The notes under the pieces: model-generated
The model's input: the letters and a program-made list of their open reading frames with translations, nothing else
Databases searched by the model: none
What the model was told of the DNA's origin: nothing
From: Parashewanella tropica
GTDB lineage: Bacteria > Pseudomonadota > Gammaproteobacteria > Enterobacterales > Shewanellaceae
DNA length: 64,000 nt
Assembly: GCF_004358445.1 (NCBI RefSeq)
Contig: NZ_CP037951.1
Span: forward strand, 2,033,501 to 2,097,500
Reading direction: 5' to 3'
Part shown: positions 58,634 through 64,000 of the stretch, piece after piece
Layout: each line of letters opens with the position of its first letter
Numbering within the stretch: the stretch's first letter is position 1
Made by a program: the position numbers and the translations under genes

Positions 58634-59061
58634 TGAGAACGTAAGTGGAGGATAAAAAAACTATGCTTTATTTGTCTTTTATGATGAGAAACCAATAATG
58701 ATGAGCAAATATGTGAAATACTCAATCCCGTAATGAAATGAAATATTGACTGAAAGGGTAGTAGCTGTCCCACAGAATTATCAAATATGCCACTTTTATT
58801 CACAGTAATTTCTAGCTTTTGATAAAGAGTGATACCATTAGATATAATAGAAGAAACTTTTCCCGTATCGGAAATTAAAATTATAATCAGAGCCGAGACC
58901 AGAGCATAAAAAACCAAATTTATATATCTAAAAACAGTTATTTGCATCATTTTTAAAGTGTGGGTAAATCCTAGCAAGCTATAATACCTTATAGAGAAAA
59001 CACAACCTATCGAGATTACGAATAAATCTGTTTTTTGAATTTCTACAATGCAATCGAACAA
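58630..59061 (-). CDS. Small membrane protein coupled to the KAP-like NTPase
   Basis: A protein of about 143 residues with three or four hydrophobic segments (VISIGCVFSIRYYSLLGF, FYALVSALIIILIS, FHFITGLSISHICSSLLV) and a basic C-terminus (HHKRQIKH). No family is recognised. The open frame begins at a TTG without a good ribosome site; an internal ATG (MMQITVF) is a later option, so the start is uncertain. Its end overlaps the NTPase start as GTGA, implying joint expression and possibly a membrane complex. Confidence 0.55.
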   Translation of the reverse strand: MFDCIVEIQKTDLFVISIGCVFSIRYYSLLGFTHTLKMMQITVFRYINLVFYALVSALIIILISDTGKVSSIISNGITLYQKLEITVNKSGIFDNSVGQLLPFQSIFHFITGLSISHICSSLLVSHHKRQIKHSFFILHLRSQ

Positions 59062-59082
59062 TTTTCACCCATGTTATTACAC

Positions 59083-60072
59083 TCAAACCAATTCTGGAAC
59101 TGCCATATAAACCACCTCAGCTATACAGCATTCTTCACAAACTAGTGAATATTGGTTCCCACGCTTTCTGACCTTAGCCTCAGTGCTATTACATGAAGGA
59201 CAAGGGCTTTTCATAGGAGTGTTACCATTGCAAGAACCGCACTTAACGTAATAGCCATACTTACCATTCATAGCAGTTAATTGCTCGTCGATTCCGCACT
59301 TTCTACAAGCAAGTTTTTTGAGAGGTTTGGGTTTGGTATGCGCTTCGATGGGCTTGGTAAATGTTTCGACCTGAGCTGGTTTAGTCTCTACTCTATTTTG
59401 AGTTTTCTCGATAGAACTAGCTTGATATTTAACATCATGTTCAAGTAAGAATGTAGAGATTGACGCTAACTCAGCTGGAGTAAAATCTGGTCTTGTATCA
59501 AAGGTCAATGTTTGAGTGACCACATTTTTTAGATTCATCATTTTAGTCAGCTTATCTGCTAAAAATTCTGACTTAACTAGCTGCTTAGATACCTTATTTT
59601 GCATTGAATCTCTATCAATAATTGCATTACTGGATACCGCACATAAAGTGTCCCAGCAACGATAGGTAAATGTTTGCCCTTTAATGCCGAGTAGTTTCCC
59701 AAGAATTGACTTACGGTTTTCTTGCAGCAATGACTTTAATAAAGCCTTTTGTAATTCGACTTGCTGTATTGGGGATGGCATCCCCTGCCATTTACCACGA
59801 TAGCTTCTAGACCATTCCTGATGCTTGTTTACGTGTACTTCACCAGTGATACTTTTTGACTCAATTAGAATCAAACCATATTTATAAACAACCAGATGAT
59901 CAATTTGAGCATGTTCATCATTATGTGAGATATTCAAGTCGTTGAAGACATAAACTTGTGGATGATCTTTAAATGCTCTTCGTAAATAAAAGGCAACATC
60001 GCTCTCTTGCTTGTCACCAGCTTTTGATATGGGATGATGTTTAGGAGTAAAGGCTTTTTCTTTAGCAATCAT
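59083..60072 (-). CDS. NERD-domain nuclease-like protein with zinc ribbons
   Basis: A 329-residue protein with an N-terminal NERD domain (residues about 18-130) carrying the restriction-nuclease-like triad: Asp58 in QIDHL, then Glu71-x-Lys73 in LIESK. The C-terminal third has paired cysteine clusters (CRKCG/CGSCNG and CPSCNS/CEECC), as in topoisomerase-type zinc ribbons that bind DNA. The ATG at 60072 has GGAAGG upstream; another ATG lies four codons earlier. It precedes the membrane/KAP pair in the same direction with a 21-base gap. A role in attacking or processing DNA is inferred. Confidence 0.8.
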   Translation of the reverse strand: MIAKEKAFTPKHHPISKAGDKQESDVAFYLRRAFKDHPQVYVFNDLNISHNDEHAQIDHLVVYKYGLILIESKSITGEVHVNKHQEWSRSYRGKWQGMPSPIQQVELQKALLKSLLQENRKSILGKLLGIKGQTFTYRCWDTLCAVSSNAIIDRDSMQNKVSKQLVKSEFLADKLTKMMNLKNVVTQTLTFDTRPDFTPAELASISTFLLEHDVKYQASSIEKTQNRVETKPAQVETFTKPIEAHTKPKPLKKLACRKCGIDEQLTAMNGKYGYYVKCGSCNGNTPMKSPCPSCNSTEAKVRKRGNQYSLVCEECCIAEVVYMAVPELV

Positions 60073-60282
60073 ACAGCCTTCCATGCAGCGCTAATTTTCG
60101 GACAAAAATAACACAGAAGATCAATGAATTAAATTATCAAAATCACAGCCCACAACCATTTGAACAAAATACAATCAACTATTTATGAAAACCTAATTCA
60201 TTGATTGCAATAGATATACATTACCAAAATAGATATGGCAAAATCATTAGTAGGATCTGTTTTAACATTCAATGGAACTGTA

Positions 60283-60843
60283 ATGCACAAAGGAAAGTTA
60301 GTTAACTGGAATGACGAAAAGGGATATGGCTTCATTGAAACAGATGGGCTGAACGAAAACACTTTTATCCATATTTCGACTTTAAAAGCGATGAGCAGAT
60401 CACCCAAAGTTGGTGATTTCATTTATTTTGAAGTTGAAACTCAGCCCAACAGCAAACGTCGAGCAACAAACTGCCGTATTGAAGGTGTACCAAGCAAACA
60501 ACTCAAATCCAAACTTCATACGAATAGTTCATCACTCAAGCTCGGTAAACTACTAACAGGAGTCATGCTCGTTGGCATTATCGTCATTTCTGTAGATCTT
60601 GGTAAACGCTTTCTACATGCTGAACATGCCAAACCTGATTACACTGAACCTCAATATGAAACTGAAATTGAAACTTTTCAGCCTGTATCTATTAATACAC
60701 AAAAGTTCAAATGCGATGGTAGGCAATACTGCAGTCAGATGACTTCACGCGAAGAAGCGGTCTTTTTCACGCGCAACTGTCCTAATACCAAAATGGATGG
60801 AGATCATGATGGTATTCCGTGTGAAAGGGATAAGCGATTTTGA
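60283..60843 (+). CDS. Cold-shock domain, membrane helix and Excalibur domain fusion
   Basis: A 186-residue fusion. Residues 1-70 form a cold-shock nucleic-acid-binding domain (KLVNWNDEKGYGFIE and FIHIS motifs). A membrane helix follows at about 90-107. The C-terminus is an Excalibur calcium-binding domain, with DxDxDG-like DGDHDGIPCE and paired cysteines (FKCDGRQYCSQM, NCPNTKMDG). The layout puts an RNA-binding module in the cytoplasm and a calcium module outside. An upstream ATG at 60235 would add 16 residues. Divergent from the NERD gene. Confidence 0.8.
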   Translation: MHKGKLVNWNDEKGYGFIETDGLNENTFIHISTLKAMSRSPKVGDFIYFEVETQPNSKRRATNCRIEGVPSKQLKSKLHTNSSSLKLGKLLTGVMLVGIIVISVDLGKRFLHAEHAKPDYTEPQYETEIETFQPVSINTQKFKCDGRQYCSQMTSREEAVFFTRNCPNTKMDGDHDGIPCERDKRF

Positions 60844-60962
60844 TTTAAATTATCTCTGTAAAAAGTAATGACTAACTCATAACTTTCATTTGAAAATTAA
60901 TAGGACTAGGCGAACTTTCAATCAGTACGCCTAATTCAACATTTTACGCATCGAAACCAAGA

Positions 60963-62645
60963 TTAGTTCGCTGCTAATTTCAATTCAGAATCACCAACCA
61001 GTTGACCTGATTCTAGTTTTATCACTCTGTCATTTGGAGCCACAACATCCAAATCATGGCTAATTATGATGACAAAAATCTCTTTAGACAAGTGACGAAC
61101 AAGGTTCATTAATTCGGCAGTATTTTTCTCATCTAAAGCTGAAGTTGGCTCATCCAGTAAGAGAACTTGAGCTTTTCTTATCATAGCCCTAGCAATTGCA
61201 AAGCGTTGTTTTTCTCCACCAGAGAATTGATTAACTTGCTCAGTAACAGTCAGTGATAAATCATAATTGATACGATTCAACCAATCATCGAGACCTACAG
61301 CTTTTAGCTGTGAAATTAGTGAATCGTCACTGATGGCTTCTGATAAACCAAGAGTGAGATTATTTCGAATACTAGAGCTTAACAACTTAGGCTCTTGATC
61401 TACCCACGCAAAAGCTTGCCTTACTGAAGATAGGTTGTATTGCTCTAGCGTCATACCGTTAATTGATATTTGCTTATGAGTCTCTGGATAAAATCCGAGA
61501 AGCTGGTTTAATAAGGTGCTTTTACCACTACCACTCGCCCCTAACACAAACCACAACCCTTTACCTGAAAAGTAATGATTGATGTTCGTTAAAATCTTTT
61601 TGTCATTTCGTTCAAAATTAAGCCCTTCAAATGAAAAGTTATCAATTTTATTTAACTGTACACCGCTACCAAGCGTACACTCCTTAGATATTTTAGAAAT
61701 TTCAGTAAGCCTGCTTGCAACACCTGCTGCTTTATTTAAGTTACTAAAAAACATAGCCATAGACATCAATGGAAATGTTAAGCCGAACAGATACAACAGG
61801 AATGCCGTTACCGTTCCGAGCGTCATGGTGCCTTCTTCAAGCCAATAGGCCAAGAAAGCTAAAATAGCAATCATGCTCATCATTAATACAAGATTTGCAA
61901 TTGGTCCAATTAGTGACAGTACCTTTGTTTCACGCATTTCTTGCGTGTAACATTCATCGAGGAACGATTGAGATTGTTGGTGGAAACTCTCACTAGAGTT
62001 ATGTGATTTGATTAATTTATTGTTACGAACCCACTCAGTACAATGCTTCAATAAATTGGCTTCAGCGGCTTGTGTTTTTTCACCAATATTATTCATCAGT
62101 AGTGATATTGGCGTTATCAGTATAAAGCCTGTTAGGACACAGCTCAGTAAAACTAAAGTCAAACGCCAATCAAGTAAAAACATGATAGTCACAACGGAGA
62201 CAAGAGAAATTAATCCACTTAATAAGCCTATTAAGTCACCTGCCAGAACCGATTTAACAATATTCGAATCATTTATTACATGAGCACTTAACTCTGCACT
62301 ATGTTCTTTTTCGAGATTCTCAGTATGACCATGCAGCAATCTGCCGATTAAACTGTATCTGAGATTAAAATTGATACGATGACCAACTTTGCCACCAAAC
62401 CAACTGAGAATTGCTTCAAATATTGCACCAATTAGCACAATAACGATTAAGCCTACGATCAAAAGCTTGTCTATGCCCTCTTGGCTAATAGAGTCCACTA
62501 AGTGACTAGAGTATAAGGGTAAAACCAATTCAAGAGCTGTAGTGATAATTGTGAGTAAAGCTAGAGAAACGAAAGTTAAGTTTTTAGGTTTGTGAGGAGC
62601 GAGTAATTTCCAGAGTGCTTTAGTGTCACCAGATGTTTGTTCCAT
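60963..62645 (-). CDS. ABC exporter, fused permease and ATPase
   Basis: A 560-residue half-transporter: six membrane helices in the first 310 residues and a C-terminal nucleotide-binding domain with Walker A GASGSGKS, signature NQFSGGEKQRFAIARAM and Walker B VLLLDEPTSALDE. The His-switch is IIISHD. The closest character is the MsbA/LmrA-like multidrug or peptide exporter group without a peptidase domain. No substrate gene was seen beside it. The upstream 285 bases hold no recognised operator. Confidence 0.9.
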   Translation of the reverse strand: MEQTSGDTKALWKLLAPHKPKNLTFVSLALLTIITTALELVLPLYSSHLVDSISQEGIDKLLIVGLIVIVLIGAIFEAILSWFGGKVGHRINFNLRYSLIGRLLHGHTENLEKEHSAELSAHVINDSNIVKSVLAGDLIGLLSGLISLVSVVTIMFLLDWRLTLVLLSCVLTGFILITPISLLMNNIGEKTQAAEANLLKHCTEWVRNNKLIKSHNSSESFHQQSQSFLDECYTQEMRETKVLSLIGPIANLVLMMSMIAILAFLAYWLEEGTMTLGTVTAFLLYLFGLTFPLMSMAMFFSNLNKAAGVASRLTEISKISKECTLGSGVQLNKIDNFSFEGLNFERNDKKILTNINHYFSGKGLWFVLGASGSGKSTLLNQLLGFYPETHKQISINGMTLEQYNLSSVRQAFAWVDQEPKLLSSSIRNNLTLGLSEAISDDSLISQLKAVGLDDWLNRINYDLSLTVTEQVNQFSGGEKQRFAIARAMIRKAQVLLLDEPTSALDEKNTAELMNLVRHLSKEIFVIIISHDLDVVAPNDRVIKLESGQLVGDSELKLAAN

Positions 62646-62932
62646 ATTTACTTCTCTAATTCCATATTTTGTTTTGATGCTACTTTCATATAGCGAAACG
62701 CATTTTCATTCTAAAAATCTATTTATTCAACTGATTTTTATTACAAGAAGTTAACATGGGTAATTTGACGTAAACATTATCAACTTTGAGACAATTTAGC
62801 TTCTTCTAAAGCTCGAAAAGAAAGGAAACTTAAGAGTAGTATAAAAAACTAGCAATCAGTCTATTGGATATATCAGAGAATTATATTTGTTGATAGCATG
62901 GTGGTGTTATGAGTTTGTTATAAGGATTTAAT

Positions 62933-63112
62933 ATGAAAAAGGAACTTAAAGATGGCGATCTCGCTGTAACGGGATTAATGCTTACAGGTATGCTCACTAA
63001 CTACGCTCTTCTTCAATCCATGAGGGAGTCAAAGACACTTACTGCAATGGTGTTCATTGGGTTAACTGCAATGGGTGGTTTCTTTTGGTTGTTATCTTCA
63101 CTTGCAGGCTAA
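62933..63112 (+). CDS. Small membrane protein, 59 residues
   Basis: A short frame with an AAGGA site seven bases before the ATG. It has a polar start (MKKELKDGDLAVTG) and two hydrophobic segments (GLMLTGMLTNYALL and MVFIGLTAMGGFFWLLSSLA). No family is recognised. It leads a run of four close rightward genes. Confidence 0.6.
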   Translation: MKKELKDGDLAVTGLMLTGMLTNYALLQSMRESKTLTAMVFIGLTAMGGFFWLLSSLAG

Positions 63113-63118
63113 ACGTAA

Positions 63119-63271
63119 ATGAACAAAAAATTTAATTATGTCGGCTTAGCTGTCTGTGCTTTGGGAATTGCTTACAATGTTGCTACTGAAGACTTCATTG
63201 GGTTATCGGTTTTCATCCTTATTGGTTTAGCTCTTATTTTAAAATTGGTTATGAGTAATAAATCGATCTGA
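63119..63271 (+). CDS. Small membrane protein, 50 residues
   Basis: A short frame starting six bases after the previous stop. It encodes two hydrophobic helices (YVGLAVCALGIAYNVA and GLSVFILIGLALILKLVM) joined by a short acidic turn. No family is recognised; support comes from its operon position and the membrane pattern. Confidence 0.5.
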   Translation: MNKKFNYVGLAVCALGIAYNVATEDFIGLSVFILIGLALILKLVMSNKSI

Positions 63272-63304
63272 TCCTATGGAAAATTTTAAAAAGGGATTTA
63301 AATA

Positions 63305-63601
63305 ATGGAATTAATGCTACCAGAACTCATTGTGTTAGGGACACTTGGTCTTTTGTTTGTAGCTTATACAGACGTATCAGCAAACCGAAAAAAGCTCAGA
63401 CTTATTGAACGAAAGTTAGATATGCTTCTTGAAAAACAAGGCATCGCTGTCAATGGCGAAGAATTTATTCCAGCCGAAGTACAGATGGCGCTCAAGAATA
63501 AGCAAAAGATAAAAGCCATTCGTCTTTACCGCCAACATACTGGAGCAAGTCTTTTGGATGCTCAAAAAGCTGTGAATGATTTCATTGGTAACAGGGTTTA
63601 A
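63305..63601 (+). CDS. Membrane-anchored L7/L12 C-terminal-like protein
   Basis: A 98-residue protein: N-terminal membrane helix (about residues 5-22), a short basic coiled stretch (NRKKLRLIERKLDMLLEKQG) and a C-terminal segment ALKNKQKIKAIRLYRQHTGASLLDAQKAVNDFI. That last part matches the ribosomal L7/L12 C-terminal fold, found in several small bacterial and phage proteins of unknown function. It is unlikely to be a ribosomal protein because the anchor and length differ. A GGGATT site precedes the ATG. Confidence 0.75.
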   Translation: MELMLPELIVLGTLGLLFVAYTDVSANRKKLRLIERKLDMLLEKQGIAVNGEEFIPAEVQMALKNKQKIKAIRLYRQHTGASLLDAQKAVNDFIGNRV

Positions 63602-63612
63602 CAGAGGTTCAA

Positions 63613-64000
63613 ATGGAGTTTGATAAAGACAAATACACAATATGGAAGTTGCCGAATTTACTATTGATACACTGGATCATAAACCCAGCTATTGCTTTTA
63701 ATGAAATCATTCTAGGGCAACGCTTACCAAAACTTACCTTAATCGATAAAACTAGTGATGCTCCATTATTAGAGCGACAATACATTCCATGCCCTCACTG
63801 CGAATCAATGAATGACGCTAGGCTATGGGCTAAATCGAATGCTTTTGGTCATTGGTTTGGCTATGTTTGTCCAAAATGTGACGGAATAATTCCGTGTTTA
63901 TGGAATTTTACCAGCCTCGTAATTTTAGCTTTAACCTTCCCTATTTGGATGCCTATAAAACATTTTGGTAAAGCGAAATGGCTCAAATATGAAAAGCAAC
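63613..64000 (+). CDS. Zinc-ribbon membrane protein, partial at the window end
   Basis: At least 129 residues, running off the window. A CPHC/CPKC pair (IPCPHCESMN and YVCPKCDGIIP) forms a zinc ribbon, followed by a hydrophobic segment FTSLVILALTFPIWMPI. An AGAGG site lies five bases before the ATG. No family is recognised. Confidence 0.65.
   Translation, partial: MEFDKDKYTIWKLPNLLLIHWIINPAIAFNEIILGQRLPKLTLIDKTSDAPLLERQYIPCPHCESMNDARLWAKSNAFGHWFGYVCPKCDGIIPCLWNFTSLVILALTFPIWMPIKHFGKAKWLKYEKQ

Noticed and set aside
60908-60934. Inverted repeat TAGGCG/CGCCTA as a terminator of the ABC gene
   Set aside because: The loop is long and no T run follows on either strand.

Overview
The window looks like the chromosome of a low-GC marine gammaproteobacterium of the Shewanellaceae. 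The evidence is the gene order lrp-ftsK-lolA-rarA-crcB-serS, an ald gene divergent from lrp, the tusDCB-tusE sulfur relay next to a yccA homologue, a PunR-like regulator, and a fadE promoter carrying both a PsrA-type and a FadR-type operator. Family placement is inference from synteny and protein character. An invertebrate-associated genus such as Parashewanella would fit the eukaryote-like receptor protein near the left end, but this was not tested.

Region 1 (about 0.2-31.6 kb) is mostly core chromosome. It holds oxidative-stress genes (grxD, sodB), three identical tRNA-Ser(UGA) genes, and genes for tRNA thiolation (tusDCB, tusE), seryl-tRNA charging, fluoride export, replication-fork maintenance (rarA), lipoprotein sorting (lolA), chromosome segregation (ftsK), alanine metabolism under Lrp, thioredoxin reduction, a YoaA-type helicase, methyltransferases, an alkyltransferase-like protein, beta-oxidation (fadE), and an operon of two DUF1538 membrane proteins with a PII-like and a CBS protein. 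Two unusual genes sit around the tRNA-Ser cluster: a 657-residue membrane protein built like an animal receptor, and a lipoprotein ending in a CxxCH haem-binding motif.

Region 2 (31.8-42.2 kb) starts with two tandem tRNA-Val(GAC) genes and a 635-bp non-coding stretch packed with GGTGATC/GGGTAAC motifs in both orientations. A patchwork of small accessory genes follows: acetyltransferases (one broken by an in-frame stop), a cupin, a GFA-type zinc protein, exported VOC and NTF2-like proteins, an MFS pump, a BAAT-type acyl hydrolase, a beta-lactamase-family lipoprotein, a Shewanella-like phosphatase, and a PadR/HAAS pair with a three-site operator.

Region 3 (42.5-56.5 kb) is the conjugation module of an integrative or mobilisable element: virB2-virB3-virB4-virB5-eexN-virB6-virB7-virB8-virB9-virB10-virB11-virD4, a TraC-type primase, a small acidic protein and an ArdC-type antirestriction protease. 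It is one tightly overlapping transcription unit. It appears damaged: virB6 has a one-base frameshift, ardC has an early amber codon, and a REP-like palindrome lies inside the 5' end of virB9. No relaxase or integrase is visible before the window ends.

Region 4 (56.5-64 kb) looks like cargo. It contains a leftward cassette of a NERD-domain nuclease-like protein, a small membrane protein and a membrane-anchored KAP-like P-loop NTPase (the best candidate here for an undescribed defence system), a cold-shock/Excalibur fusion, an ABC exporter, and a run of four small membrane or zinc-ribbon proteins, the last of which runs off the end.
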